Part shown: one piece after another, positions 24,040 through 40,118 of the stretch
Layout of the letters: each line of letters begins with the position of its first letter
How positions within the stretch are numbered: the first letter of the stretch is position 1
NCBI GenBank assembly: GCA_027186245.1
Contig: CP114497.1
Span: 1,681,501-1,745,500, forward strand
Reading direction: 5' to 3'
Source: Coriaria nepalensis
Lineage: Eukaryota > Streptophyta > Magnoliopsida > Cucurbitales > Coriariaceae
Length of the DNA: 64,000 bases
Notes under the pieces: generated by a model
Database searches by the model: none
Seen by the model: only the letters and a program-made list of their open reading frames with translations
Told to the model about the DNA's origin: nothing
Position numbers and translations under genes: made by a program

Positions 24040-24323
24040 CTGGTGCGTGTCCACCACGCGCCATGACACACACGTGACTCCATTTTTAATCTTTCATCTC
24101 ATGTGGGCCCCTACAAACTCCATTATGCCTCTTAGGTGATGTTGAGGTACTATTGTAAAGCTTATGACATCACCCACCACCTCACACTTGTGAAACCCCA
24201 CCGCATATTCAAAAAAACTCAAAAGAGAAACATTCCACCTGCACCGCCACCACCACCGGTCACCGCCTTCGCCCGTCGACACCAAAACCACCGCCGATTA
24301 AGTCCACGTCACCACCGCCGCTA

Positions 24324-26472
24324 ATGGGCGCTGCAGAACCAGTATGCTCCCTATCTCACATTTAAACATATCCTTTTCAGTTTCTAGTTCTCATTTCTAT
24401 GATCTTACAGAAAATTGGTAGCACTTTGTTTGAACATTTTTTTATGGTGGTTTTAATAGGTGGAGGAGAAAGAGAGGGAAGGAAGAGGAAGAGGGGAGAG
24501 AGACGAAGAGGAGAGAGAGGAAAATGGAAAGAAAGAAGAAGAAGTGAGAGATGTGGAGAAAGGCGAGGTGGATTTTCTTCACGAACAACCAGCAGAAGCA
24601 GCGGTGGAAGAAATAAACATCAATGATCGTGGAGCCGAAGTACACACTTCCAGATTTCAAAGGTTGAACCTTACGAACCCTTTGAGAATCGTCATCAATG
24701 GCGGCCGTATAGTTACTACACCTTCTCCTTCTCAGCCTCTGCACCATTCTCAGCCTCGCTCCACTCCCGCTCCCACTCCTCAGCTGCAGGTACGTTAGAT
24801 GGTAGCTCAAATTAGTACATTTTGTCGATTTTATGGTTTTTCTTTTCTCTGTGTACGGAGTTTTCTGCATTTTTCAAGTAACTGATCTGAAATTCTGTAC
24901 TTTTCTTTCTTTTTGTGTTATTTTTGGGGTTTACCAAACAGCCATCACCAGCAACTCTGAATTCAAGAGCATACACGAACAGAATCTCTCTGTTTCTGTT
25001 TCTTCTCCACCTAGTTTTAGCTATCGGACTGGTCTGTTTTCTCATTTTTAAAGGCGTTCAAGGGCTTATCATGGCATCGGATACAATCAAAAGAAGAGAG
25101 AGACGAGTGTTACATTATCTCCTTCCGCAAGTCGAAGCCGCATCTCTTCTAAGCATCTCTCTTGCATTTTCATGGCAAAAGGCTGTAAGACTATGGCCTA
25201 GTTTCATGGTTCATTTCATTCTTTGGTGTTCCTTTGTCATGTCTTTATCCGCTGGGATTCTCCTAATTTGCTTCCAAAAACCAGCAACCGATGGAGTTGG
25301 AGTCTGTCTTATTTTCTTTGCAATTTGCAATGGCTTATATGCTTGTTGGGTTACACAAAGAATCGGATTTTGCATAAAGATCTTAGTCAAATCGCTTGAA
25401 CCCATATCAAAATTTCCCGATTTAAATGAACCTACTTATTGGATGCTTGGGGCTGGTTTTCTTTGGATGTCTCTATGGATTATAGCTGTTATAGGAGCCT
25501 TGAACTTTTACTTCCCCCCCTTAATTATTATCCTGCTAGTATTGAGCTTGGCTTGGATTGCTGAAGTGATGAGAAATGTGGCTAATATCACAGTTAGTAG
25601 GGTTATTTCTCTATATTATATTAGAGGAATGCAATGTAATACTAAGTTTTGCTTCCAAAGAGCCTTGACTATAAATCTAGGAAGTGCTTGCCTAGGGTCA
25701 CTTTTTGTTCCTGCTATAGAAGCTCTAAGGATTGTTGCCCGGGCTCTTAATCTTCTTGAGGGAGAAGATGAGTTCATGTTTTCTTGTGCTCATTGTTGTC
25801 TTGGAGTCATGGATTCTATCTTCAGGCGCGGTAATAGCTGGGCTTTTGTACAGGTATATTATCAATCTTTTATTCGATTTAAGCTTATAAATTCGAAAAA
25901 ATACGACTTTATTTACTCCGATATCTTGGAATTGGATTTTTACAGATTGCTGCATATGGAAAAGATTTTGTGAGGGCATCTCAAGACACTTGGAAACTCT
26001 TTGAGAAGCAAGAAATTGAACCTATTATTGATGCTGATATAACCAGCTCGGTTTGCTTTCTAACTGGAGTTTGTAGCGGCTCAATTTGTGTTATCATGGC
26101 AGCCGCTTGGACCGCTAAAGTTCATCAAAGCTTCACGGCAACCATTTCCCTTTTAGTTTTCTTCATTGGATACCTCATGGTAGTATCCTATCTTATCTTA
26201 TCCTTGCTTTCTTGTTGACCTTTTGACATTTGAATCTTGTTAAAAGAAGAAATGGGTATCATTAATTATAGTTAACCTAAATGTTATATGTGCAGACAAG
26301 GATTGCCATGGCTCTACCTCATGCTTGTGTGAGTTGTTATTATGTGTGCTATGCAGAGAACTCTGAAAATCGGCTGTTTGATAAGATGATAAAGGACCGC
26401 CTTGCTTTGCTGAATTCGAGTAAAGATGTCTTGGTGCCTACACCAAGAGTTGCCCGGAGATATCGAAACTAG
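24324..26472 (+). CDS. Choline transporter-like (CTL/PNS1, DUF580) membrane protein
   Basis: Five exons: 24324-24341, 24460-24789, 24942-25853, 25946-26179, 26296-26472; 556 residues, all phase 0. Residues 1 to about 125 are hydrophilic and very Glu/Arg/Lys-rich, then Pro-rich. The rest is polytopic with about ten hydrophobic segments. Family blocks include VRLWPSFMVHFILWCSF, EVMRNVANITVSRVISLYYI, RALTINLGSACLGSLFVPAI, IAAYGKDFVRASQDTWKLF and CYAENSENRLFDKM. Animal CTL proteins carry choline; for plant DUF580 members transport activity is inferred only, although some affect vesicle traffic and plasmodesmata. The first exon has only six codons, so its assignment is the least certain part. Confidence 0.92.
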
Positions 26473-27862
26473 TATACTAGCAACCAAAGGAAAATCATCA
26501 TCATCATCAAAGTCAATTTCCATTATTTTCGGAGCCGGTTACATGGATATTGATTCTCCAAGCTAAGTGATCGTCCCACATATAATCCATGATCCAGGGT
26601 ATATTTTTTCACCACCTTTATCCAAATTCCTCAAACTAAGCAACCAAAAAGGAAAATGCGGATGAAATTGTTTTGTGGCATTGTTTAGGTCATGCCCAAT
26701 ACTATGTTGTACCATATCAGGCTGTTTCGGAAAATGTGCAGTTTGGACAACTGGTGATGAAAGATGATGGCCTTTCTTTCTCCTCGTGGGAGATTCCGGT
26801 CTTGAAGAAGAATATTAAAGAGGGGTCCTTATAATTGGACAAGGCCACAAGGGTGGGCCCAGTACTTTTGTAAAATAATTGAATATACTTTTGGGATATT
26901 CGACAGCAAAGAGGTCCACCAGCCATTATTTTTTGAATTTATTATTCTATTACTATTTTTGTTGGCCCTTATCTTGTTAGGCAGGACCCCCTTTCTGGTT
27001 CATATAAAACTAGATTTAATGGACATGTTTCTGTTTGGTTCTGTAACTAGTCTCTGTTTTTGAGATGGTATTTTATTCTCTTGTTATTATCTTTTGTCAA
27101 GTGGGTAACTAATGATTCTCTGTTGAATAAAATACTAGTGCAATGGATGCCATGACAAATGCTTCCCTCAAGTTCTTAAATGGGTCTGCTTGAGTCTCTC
27201 TCTCTCTTACTGTCAACCTTGGGTTTTGAATACCATTACCCCTACATAAGGATCATATTTGTATGACTCGAAGATAGTGATTTAAGTGAAATATGTCCGC
27301 AAGGTTTACTCTCATTTTGGTATTAACCCCTTTTACAATTACCAAATCAGCATGTCAATACAGTCTTTTGTTCAATTTTGATTCACACCAATTAGACACT
27401 ACATCGCTCCGACTCTGAACATCTCTAGAATAATAAGATAATTCTGAACAAAACGGTTCCTTATGGTTAAGAAAACTAGCTTCACCATACTCTTATTAAG
27501 GAGCCGAGGGAACAGATATCCATTATCCGGGCGAACACCCTCCTCTCTCCACAGTACACTCCATCATTGCATTAATTCAGCATAATATAATGTCAAAATT
27601 ATAAACATAACAGCACATGTATACACGTTCAACAAAGAGAACTTGTTGATGAAGACATGAACACCATGTTAGTGTTTATAGAGATATCAAATCACACACT
27701 TAAAAGAGAGCACAACCATAAATAGCGAAAATACTCAGGTCTCAAGTGCATTAATACCCTTACAAATCACTATAACCAACAAGCATTCAATTCCATCAAT
27801 ATCAAGTCAAACACGATACCCATTCTAAGTAAATCATTTCTTCAAAAAACAAAAACCCCAGA
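26473..27862. other. Gap: 3' flanks of two convergent genes
   Basis: Convergent intergenic region between the CTL-like gene and NAA10. No conserved coding signal. AATAAA-like motifs occur near 27125. The short minus open frame at 26717-26926 has no recognisable domain. Confidence 0.45.
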
Positions 27863-28489
27863 TTACCACTTACCAGCTTTCACGCTCCCTTTCAAATCCG
27901 CTTTGAATGAATTATTACCCTTCGAATCAGGTGTCACCTCTGCAACACTCCTTGCCTCACCTGAACAACATCCATGCCCATGCCCATGCCCATGATGATG
28001 ATGATGCTGATGATTCCCGTGACTCTGCTTCTCCCTCAATTGCTTCCTCATATCATACGCATCTTCACCATCCGCATAATACTTAGCTTCAATATCATGT
28101 ATCTTATACCCTAAAGTCTCAGTATACAAATTGAAAGCCGCTCTATTACTCTTTCTCACATGAAGCGACACATACTCAGCTCCAAAAACACGATCCATGG
28201 CGTTCTGAGCAGCGTTCATAAGCTTAGTAGCTAATCCTAGTTTGCGGTGAGTTCTGAGAACAGCGAGGGAGGTGATGTGGCCATGACACTCGTTGCTCTC
28301 TTCTTCCATTTTGGCCAGAACATAGCCGACTATCCGGCCGTTGTAGTCTTCTGCAACGTAGAGGAGCTGCGGCCATGAGAGGATGTGGTAGAAGTAGTAT
28401 TTCATCTGGTAATTCTCAGGGAGGCAGAAGAGATTGCAGGCCTGCATTGCAAGGAGATCATCTATGGTCGCCTTGCGTATGCACACCAT
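27863..28489 (-). CDS. NAA10: N-alpha-acetyltransferase 10 (NatA catalytic subunit)
   Basis: Intronless GNAT enzyme, 208 residues from [20 protein letters not shown]. Conserved blocks are [40 protein letters not shown] and [18 protein letters not shown] (acetyl-CoA binding motif RxxGxA/G, here RKLGLA), plus [20 protein letters not shown]. With NAA15 it co-translationally acetylates N-termini at the ribosome. The C-terminal tail carries a histidine-rich stretch of alternating H/G residues (about residues 158-171). The frame stays open for 28 codons upstream to an ATG at 28573, which would add an N-terminal extension. The family normally starts at MVCIRK, so that start was chosen. Confidence 0.96.
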   Translation of the reverse strand: MVCIRKATIDDLLAMQACNLFCLPENYQMKYYFYHILSWPQLLYVAEDYNGRIVGYVLAKMEEESNECHGHITSLAVLRTHRKLGLATKLMNAAQNAMDRVFGAEYVSLHVRKSNRAAFNLYTETLGYKIHDIEAKYYADGEDAYDMRKQLREKQSHGNHQHHHHHGHGHGHGCCSGEARSVAEVTPDSKGNNSFKADLKGSVKAGKW

Positions 28490-28535
28490 GGCTGGATTGC
28501 TGATTGAGGTTTTGTCGTCGTTTAGAGAGAGAAAA

Positions 28536-28556
28536 TTAGGGTTAGGGTTAGGGTTT
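28536..28556 (-). promoter_or_regulatory. Telomere-like repeat (telo-box cluster) in the NAA10 leader
   Basis: Three to four tandem ttaggg units on the + strand (AACCCT repeats in the sense of the gene), 47-67 bp upstream of the NAA10 start. Telo-boxes are common in leaders of plant translation-related genes. In the extended reading frame this repeat encodes an Asn-Pro repeat. Confidence 0.6.
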
Positions 28557-28573
28557 TTTCTCCCGTTTGGCAT

Positions 28574-29096
28574 GCAGTAGCCGGTTCAGGCCTGGAGAAT
28601 ATGAGGGTAGACCTGAACGAAACAGAGGATTCTATTCTTTGTGGGCTTGATTTGGGCCTGTATTTGTGGGCTTTGATTTGTAATGGATGTGGGCCATGGC
28701 TTCTGATTTGTATTAACGCAAATTATCATAGGTCCACATCGTCGAGGGCCAAACGATTTGAATCACGAAAAGGGCATTTAAATCATAAAATCCATTTTCA
28801 AGGGTTTTTTTTTTTTTTTTAATTATTATAAATTTTTGTGTGTCAGAGATGAAAATTGACGTAATTTTAATCACATTTTTTCATGATTTAAATCAGCAAA
28901 ACACAGATCATGCTTTTGATGTTTTTGTGATTCAAACCTTATCAATACAAAGCTTCATTGATAATTGCAATCACTTAGATTTGTTGACGACTTGATTCCT
29001 TCATACGTATTACGAAAGGTAATAGCGTCAGAATCGAGTAAAAAAAATAACCCTTTTCTGCTAATTTTCTCGGAGATCAAAGAGATTAAGCAAGAT
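28574..29096. other. Gap: NAA10 upstream DNA
   Basis: Contains a long T-run (about 28804-28820) and otherwise unremarkable AT-rich sequence. No gene is visible. Confidence 0.4.
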
Positions 29097-29279
29097 TCAT
29101 GATTTTCGAGCGCAAGAATACCAGAATTTGCAGACGGCGGAACACCGAACAAGATCGAAGAAGTTGAGATGAGGGAAAGTCATACAGAGGACGTCGTGCC
29201 CGAGGAAGTTTATTGTGGTCGCAGCTCTTCTGCTCCTTCTTTCTGCCGGACACCTCCTTCTGGTGTCGGTAGGATCCAT
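29097..29279 (-). pseudogene. F-box domain fragment
   Basis: Open frame of 60 codons whose second half, INFLGHDVLCMTFPHLNFFD then LVRCSAVCKFWYSCARKS, is an F-box (helices contacting SKP1) with the usual L..D.LC.IF..L...DLVRCS.VCK.W layout. It stops right after the F-box. No kelch, LRR or other C-terminal domain follows on the minus strand toward 28900. I take it as a truncated F-box gene; a short F-box-only protein or a distant second exon cannot be excluded. Confidence 0.55.
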
Positions 29280-29313
29280 ATCCGGTCGATTTCCCGACGG
29301 GAGGACTATTCAA

Positions 29314-30028
29314 CCACCACCGAAAGAGAGGAAGAGAGGATCCTGCTTCTATTTTCTGATCCAGAATCCTGATTCTGTTCTACGTGTAGTTTCATCGATT
29401 GACAGTACGTATAGAAATTGAACACGATGAGATGTCGGAAAGAAAATACTTCGATCAAGATAATAGCGAGAGTTTCAATGTCGTCGTGTCGGAAGATCAG
29501 AAGATGAGAGACGATGTGTCGCAAATCCTTACCATGTTGAATGGAAAGCTTTCTAATCAACTAATTTGTAAACTTTCTATAAATGATTAAATAAATTATA
29601 GAAATAAATTATAGCGAGAGTTTCTGCTTCTATTTACGTTTGACTAAATAAATTAAATTTTATTATAATTATAAATATTTTATTATATATAATTAATAAT
29701 ATAATATATAAAAATAATATATAATATTTTTAATTATTATGAGATTTGATTTATTACGTAACCGTAAAATATGAGCATGGCATAGAAAAATTTTCCACAT
29801 CGATTGCCATTCGATAGATATAAAATGAAAACATGAATGAAACTAATCTTGAACTTTCATTAGAACTTGTTCATTAACAAAAGATATGACCAGAAACTTG
29901 CCATTAGAGAAACAATTTCTATGACGAAGAAAGTTTTTTTTTTTTTTTGTGGCTAAAATCAATGCCTGGAGAGAGAGTGAAATTACTAGAAAACCCTGAG
30001 GAAAGAAAGGTGAAAGAAGTAGTAGTGT
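29314..30028. other. Gap: intergenic DNA
   Basis: AT-rich; nothing coding recognised. The right end is the 3' flank of the carboxypeptidase-like gene. Confidence 0.4.
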
Positions 30029-33731
<3,703 letters not shown>

Positions 33732-35338
33732 TTTGAGAAATTATCAGAATCAAGCAAAAAGGGGAAGAAAAGGGATGGGAATAGTTTCGGATAGAGAGTG
33801 GTTTAGGGAGGTTTATAGAATAGTTTGGATAGAGAATAGTTTAGGGAGGTTTGGATATAAGCCAGTAGAGGTCCCAACTTTCAACTACCACGAAGATTGA
33901 AGGGGATTAGCTTATTTTTTAATTATTTTTAATTATTTTTAATATTGAATTTTGGCAGCCAATCATGTTGTGCCATGTGAGTAGTGCTTACTGCTTAGGG
34001 AGTGCTTAGTAATCATGATTTATATTAAATTAAATTAAAATTTTAACGATAGTATCATGTGGGAGTAAAATATTTTCGAAATATTTGTTTGCATTGGTTC
34101 ATTATTTCATTAGATACATTAGGAATCTGTTACATATCCGGACGGCGTCGTATTATTTTCTGTTATCTTTTTATTTTAATTTTTTTTTTCTAATATTATT
34201 TTAAAAACTATTATATATATATATATATATTATATGGTTTATATTGAAATTCTAGAAAATTTAAAATTGAATAAGGTTTATAAATAGCTCTTTAAATAAA
34301 AGCATGTTTTAACTACATTTTTGTGAAGTCTTAATTGCATTGTGTAAGTTAAACTTTATTATTATTATTTAAATCCAAATGAAAATTTTAGATTATTGTT
34401 TTAACACTTTTTTCATGAGAGAGTCGCATGACCGGATTAAAGAATACGAGATTCATAATGGAAATGGGCTGAGTTGTCTATTTGATTGGACCTCGGCTCA
34501 AGCCCAATTCTTAACTGGGTTGACCTTTAAGAGAGTTTGCTTAAAGCCGGAGCACGGACGACGTGTAGTTAACCTGAAGTTCCAAACGACAAAATCAGAT
34601 TTCTTACAAAGAATTTGACGTATTTAATTTTGATATCTTATAAAATAATCAAATTATTTTAATTTATTTATTTTTTAATAGGAATTTATATCGGTTTTTT
34701 TTTCTAACCCTAATTTTTTTTTTCATTTTTTTATGAGAAAAAAAGAAAATTTTGGAGTGTAAAAAAAATAAAAAAATAAAGATGAAGTAATAATAAAAAA
34801 TTTATTTTTAATGATATGGTATATTTTTATTAATATATTATGTTAGTTAAGTTTAAGAAAAATAATCGATATAATTATAATATATAAATTTAAAAAATTG
34901 GTAAAAAAATTACTTACACAAAAATCAATTTAATAAAAATTAAACCACGAGAAATAAAAAATTTAATTAACTTTAATATTAATAAGTAAAGATTTCAATG
35001 GAAGCTAACTTTATATAAATCAATAAATAAATATAATAAATTGCGTTTGATTTGATAAGAACAAGATTTATTACTTTTCAAGTGTCGGAGTCGGACCGCT
35101 TCTCCCATTTCCGCCGGCTTTCCGACTTTCCGACTTTCGTATGGGAAATGAGCTGTTTTTTTTTTTTTTTTTAATAATAATAATTATTATTTATCTATTT
35201 TTTTTTCCAAGCTTTCTTAATGACTTATAAACCAAATAGCAAATAGACAACAGAAACCACCCACACAACAAACTTTCAGAGTTCCTTTTTTCTTTTCCTT
35301 GCCTTTTGAAAAGTCTCTTTTTGAGCTTCTTCCCTTCC
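33732..35338. other. Gap: divergent promoters and AT-rich DNA
   Basis: Lies between the divergent SCPL copy 1 and BPS1-like genes. Contains poly-T/A tracts and a TA repeat near 34205-34232. The short open frame at 34379-34618 has no recognisable domain. Confidence 0.45.
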
Positions 35339-36307
35339 ATGGTAATCCTGTTAGAGGAAATCAACAAACTCTACGACAAACTGGATAATCATATGCACCA
35401 TCACCACCACGTCCACGACCACGATGAATCGGAATCCACCACATCAGCTTCTCTATCCGCTTTCCGATCCGACATATCAACTCATTTAAACCAATTGGAT
35501 TTGAATCTCAAACCGGCGGTCGGATCAGAAAGATTTATCTCATTTCCATGGATTCAGAAGTGTTTTGAAATCCTACCCACAGTCCACAAATCATTTGCAA
35601 ATCTCGTCCAAGATGTGGAATATCCCATAAGCAAATGGGAAGCCAATTCTATAGATGATTACCTCAAATACACTTTGACCTTACTAGACCTTTTCAACTC
35701 CATATCCGCCCGTCTTTCGGATCTTCGTCAAGCTCGGCTCGTTCTATCTCATGCTCTAACCGTAGTACACACTTCGTCTTGTTCAGCTGTTATCGACCAT
35801 CTAAAACCGATCAAAAAGAAAAGTTTCGACTGGGATTTTAACAAAGATTGTCGTGTAGATCATATCAAAGGAGTTGAAAACCTGGGAAAGGAATCGGCAA
35901 TTCAGGAAGGTTTTATTATTATGAAGAGTATTGGATTATGGGTTTGTGGGATTGTAATCTCTTGTTTGCATGGGGATGAAAAGCCGTATTTCGAGATGAG
36001 AAAACCGGCTAAAGAGTTGAGATTTGATTCGCTTGAAGGGTTGGATTCGAGTGTTTGTGAAGTGGTGAAGGAAAATAATGAGGGTGACTTTTTGAAGGAG
36101 GTTAGAGAGGTAAACGAGGTTGTAAGTAGGGTTAGCGATGTGATTGTTGTTGATGGGAGAATTGGTGAGGATGGTGGAGAAATGGAGAGGAGATTGGAGG
36201 TGTTTGAGAAGGAAATGTATGGGTTAGGGAAGGAGGTGGATTGTGTGTTTTCTGGAGTTTTAAATGATAGAATTCAATTACTTGATAGCATTAGATTGAA
36301 GATGTAA
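35339..36307 (+). CDS. BPS1-like protein (BYPASS1 family)
   Basis: Single-exon gene, 322 residues from ATG at 35339 (MVILLEEINKLYDKLDNHM). After a His-rich segment (HMHHHHHVHDHD, residues about 19-30) comes the BYPASS1-type helical domain: SFPWIQKCFEILPTVHKSFA, LVQDVEYPISKWEANSIDDY, LKYTLTLLDLFNSISARLSD. This matches the BPS1 pattern of Trp-containing amphipathic helices. The mid-protein hydrophobic helix SIGLWVCGIVISCLHG and C-terminal LGKEVDCVFSGVLNDRIQLL (BPS1: SKEVDCFF) also agree. Arabidopsis BPS1 restricts production of a root-derived mobile growth inhibitor; its biochemical role is unknown. The longer open frame upstream starts at a non-ATG codon. Confidence 0.8.
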   Translation: MVILLEEINKLYDKLDNHMHHHHHVHDHDESESTTSASLSAFRSDISTHLNQLDLNLKPAVGSERFISFPWIQKCFEILPTVHKSFANLVQDVEYPISKWEANSIDDYLKYTLTLLDLFNSISARLSDLRQARLVLSHALTVVHTSSCSAVIDHLKPIKKKSFDWDFNKDCRVDHIKGVENLGKESAIQEGFIIMKSIGLWVCGIVISCLHGDEKPYFEMRKPAKELRFDSLEGLDSSVCEVVKENNEGDFLKEVREVNEVVSRVSDVIVVDGRIGEDGGEMERRLEVFEKEMYGLGKEVDCVFSGVLNDRIQLLDSIRLKM

Positions 36308-37092
36308 TTCATTATGTCTGAATCAATCAACTGCATGTATGTGTATTACATGTTTTATGTTTAGTTCAATACCAAAACCTAACAAATTGTCTGTAACTTT
36401 TTAGTGGGTTGTTCTGAATTTGTTTTTCTTATCTACATATACTACGAATATATATGTTGTTTGAACAAGGTAAAAAATTATATAATTTTTATTGGGTAAA
36501 CCGTGTCTACAATATACCGATTCGGCTCATCCACATATTAGTGGACAACAGTCAATCCAAAAGAAATTATGGGATGTAAAACAAAGAGAAAGAAATAAAT
36601 GGGAAAAAAATGTTCTAAAAGTTATCAATGATTTTGATTCACGAAAACCCATCTCCAAAAGGGAAGTAAAAGAATCTAACTCACTCAAAGTAACAAAGTC
36701 AACGTTTTCATCACAAAAAGTACACTAAAATGAATCAATGACTTCGCTTCACGTAAACCTCAACTTCACACGGATCTTTATAAAAGGCAGCATCAGGAAA
36801 TCCATGCATCTCACATAAACAATGTCAACTTTATAACAATACTATTAACACAGTATTCTTGGGTTTTCTTGCTTCTTGGTTTTCCCATGATAGGGTTTCT
36901 CACAAATAATTATAGCCTAAAATGGTAGTTCACAGCTGTCGTAAAACATAGAGTCCTGCCGTACAAGCAGTAACTCACAAATCACATACTGAAAGCCTGA
37001 AAAACAGGATGAGAATTACTTTTCATGGGCTCTTTTTGCTGTAAGTTAATATAATCACAAGTCATCGGCTTTAATTGAATGTCAGGGTAATG
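36308..37092. other. Gap: convergent 3' flanks
   Basis: Between the BPS1-like stop and the methyltransferase stop. A 78-codon open frame at 36492-36728 begins at TTG, not ATG, and is Lys/Ser-rich with no recognised domain. Probably non-coding. Confidence 0.4.
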
Positions 37093-40000
37093 TTAACTTA
37101 GCTCTCTTTCATCCATCTTTCTACAGACATATATATAGTGAGAATCTGGGTCTTCAAGAACAAAACCTGGAGGAAGTAAGCCCTTCTCATTGGTTGGTAG
37201 AGGTTCCAGAGAGGACAGCTTTGTTGATGGACTACAACCTTCAGGGATTTCGAATCCTGGCCTTGCTGTTAAAGAATGAGAAGCATGAATGAAAGGAGTT
37301 ATCCTTTTATTTCTGACAGACAAGTAGTTAGAGCTAAACTTATAAATTCATAGAGAAGAATGAGATCAATACATGATTATAGTACCATAAAATTTGCTAC
37401 TGTTAGGCATTGAAATCCCATAAGTTTTAAATAGGTCGATATGGTGTAGAGATGGCTGACTTTTCTATTCTATTGTCAAGGATTTTCGTTTTGGTGGGGT
37501 GGGGCAAGAAGGACGTAGAGCGAAGAGGCTCAAGTTTCTTTCCAAATTGAGCAAGAACACTGTAAGAGGGTCCCACACTAATGGAGGGTAAGACACTGGT
37601 ATAAACATGAAGCCCATTCAATAGTAGTAATGGGGTAACCTAGGTTCTGGTTTGGACAAACAAAATCTAGCTAAAATCCACCCACGGTACACAGAATCCA
37701 GTTTGGACTCATTACAGTCCAATGTGTCAATTAAAAAAATACCAACTTTTGGAGTGGAAAAGAAACAAGAATTGTAATTTACTGAAAATCACTAATAACA
37801 AAGAACTGACAAAGTAAACTGACCATTCCAAGAAAATTGAACCAATAATGCCGGATAGTTACTATAGAATGAATATTTAAGAAAACTCACGTATTGCATA
37901 CAGGGCAATCTTCCATCTGTAAACTGATCGGATCAAATGAGGCATCCTTACTGTAGGGTCACCGTAAGTTATCTGCCAATCGAAATTTGAGACTTCGTTT
38001 TGAGGATTACAACAAAGTGAAGAGAGTATTGAGAAATGAGGCATCCTCTAGTCGTATATGGTTTACCAATATATAGACCCCTCCATGTTTAAGAAGCCTA
38101 CATAAAGACAACCATAGATTAGTGGTAGAAGTAAAATATGAATTCAAGTGAAAAAAAAAGAAAAGAAAAAGGTAATATAAACTTGAGCTTAAAAAGTCGT
38201 GAGTCTACAACCTACTCACTTCCCCTAGCATTTGAGCAGCACTAATTGGAGCATTGCTGCCACACTATAATAAGCAAAATGAAAGTATTAGAACATGCAC
38301 ATTTATGGATATGAGCAAGCATGAGAAAACATGAAAAAGAAGGGGAAAAAAAAAAAACTCTCATACCATCAAAGAATCAAGAGTTCCTACATCGATGATG
38401 CATAAGACACAACGTTAGTAAATAAGATTGGATGCTTTGCCAAAGCATGTAACAAAGAGCCACTGTTTCAAATAATACCTTTATCAATGACAACATCAAA
38501 TGACTCGTCCGGGAAAAAACTCATGTCCCTAACATCCATTTGCATGTCTATTAGAAATTGTAAGAGAAACTTCACTGTCTGGCTCCGGAAAATGGTAAGA
38601 TTATTATAATTGCAACATTATTTCAAGAGGATACATTTCAGCTGGGGGACGACCTCATATTTTATTCTCATCATGTCAATTGCAACTGAAGAAATGTCGA
38701 TATTCATTATGTCTTCATATCCATCCTTGACCATGTCCTCTGACATAACTACAATTAAAAGTAAATATACTAAGTAAAAAATTACCTTTAGGACTTGAAA
38801 AAAATTTACGACATATAGAGAAATATATCTCCTATCCAGCACCAGATAACGAACCCAATGACAAGAATAATTCATGCGCCTAGTGGGAAAAGTAAATGAT
38901 AAGGATACGTGCATGTCATAAGCTCCAGTCCATACTGCACTACGAATCAATCCCATTCACAGGTAATGTAAACGCTTTCCCACTGTAAATGAAATAACTT
39001 AGCAGACAAGAATGTAATGCACAGTACACCTTTCAAGCAAATTTTACACTAAGCCCGCCCCCCTAGGTTTTCTAAGGTGCAACGTGTATAAGAGTATGAA
39101 ACTCAAAATGGTTTCAGGAAGAAGAAAGTCTGAGAAGAAAATGAAGAAGAAAGGTGCGTCTGTTTTTCTCTGTATTACAACTTGTACTGTACAAATGAAT
39201 ATATAGAAAAATTGAACTAAAGATAGTATGACACCTGGAAGGAATAAAATAATAAAAACAAAACAGAAAATATGCCTTCACGTGGTCTTCATCAGGCAGA
39301 AGAAAACGCATTCTTAACGGGCAGCTGAGGTGGCAAGAGAGGTAAACATTCTTTCCAAAACGTAGCCGTTCTGCATTGATTTGTTTCCAACAGTCATTTT
39401 TGTTCTATGTTTTCTTCGATCAGTAAAGGCTTCATTTTTGTTCTTTGATCAGGGAAAGCTTCAGATTGTAACAATGGGGGATTTGGGGACTTTCCCAAAT
39501 TAGGGTTGTTTATGAACTTCAATAACGTGGCATACTTTTTCATTCTCTAGAGTCCTTAAATCCCAAAATTTTTACCTAGTACTAGTATCAGAATTCTTTA
39601 CATCGCTGTCTTTTTATCACTTTGAGCTGCTTAAGTTCAGAGATAAACGAAAACTACACTGTTAATATTCATTAATACTAGGTCATGCTGCACAAATGGC
39701 ATAAATTGCCCCCAAAACAAAAGCAAACCCTCAAATTTGAGAAACTCTCTCTCTTATCAACAAGACAATCAAAACAAATCCAATTCAACAGTCCTCTCAT
39801 TTCATCACTTTCTCATGATCTCAACACCCGAGCAGCAATAGGGAAAATGAGTCGCCAAAAACCACAAGCAACGAAAAAGAAAAGGAAGCGATCCCGAAAG
39901 CAATAGCGTGAAATCTGAAAGGGAGGAAAATTACCTGCATTGCCACAGCCAACTATGAGCACGCGGGAGGAAGTAGCTACGAACTTGCGGATGAAAGTTC

Positions 40001-40118
40001 GAAGACCAGAGTAGCGCTGATACCAATCGAATGAACCTGCTTCTTGTAGGTAACGAGCGTCCCAATACAAAGCATCGCCATAGTTGTACGTGTAGCAACT
40101 CGAAACATCGCTGTACAT
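37093..40118 (-). CDS. SAM-dependent methyltransferase (EEF1A-KMT4/METTL13-like)
   Basis: Eight exons, plus-strand limits from the start: 39935-40118, 38635-38748, 38479-38547, 38366-38385, 38212-38264, 38067-38097, 37891-37972, 37093-37265; 241 residues. Class I methyltransferase fold: N-terminal YGDALYWDARYLQEAGSFDW, motif I RVLIVGCGNAVMSEDM, motif II NIDISSVAIDMM (acidic residue for SAM ribose), motif III DMSFFPDESFDVVIDKGTLD and ISAAQMLGEVSRLLKHGGVY. Related human proteins methylate lysines of elongation factor eEF1A; for the plant family the substrate is inferred, not shown. Exons as short as 20 bp (38366-38385) are required to keep motif KGTLDSLM. Head-to-head with the SEC31 fragment. 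Confidence 0.9.

Noticed and set aside
24442..24870. 142-codon minus-strand open frame
   Set aside because: Antisense of the purine-rich exon 2 of the CTL-like gene; low complexity.
35306..35338. Upstream extension of the BPS1-like frame
   Set aside because: The apparent start at 35306 is TTG; the first ATG in frame is 35339.
36492..36728. 78-codon + strand open frame
   Set aside because: Begins at TTG rather than ATG, has no recognised domain and lies in a 3' flank.
39685..39906. Lys/Arg-rich 73-codon + strand open frame
   Set aside because: Antisense to intron 1 of the methyltransferase gene; basic composition follows AAA/AAG runs.
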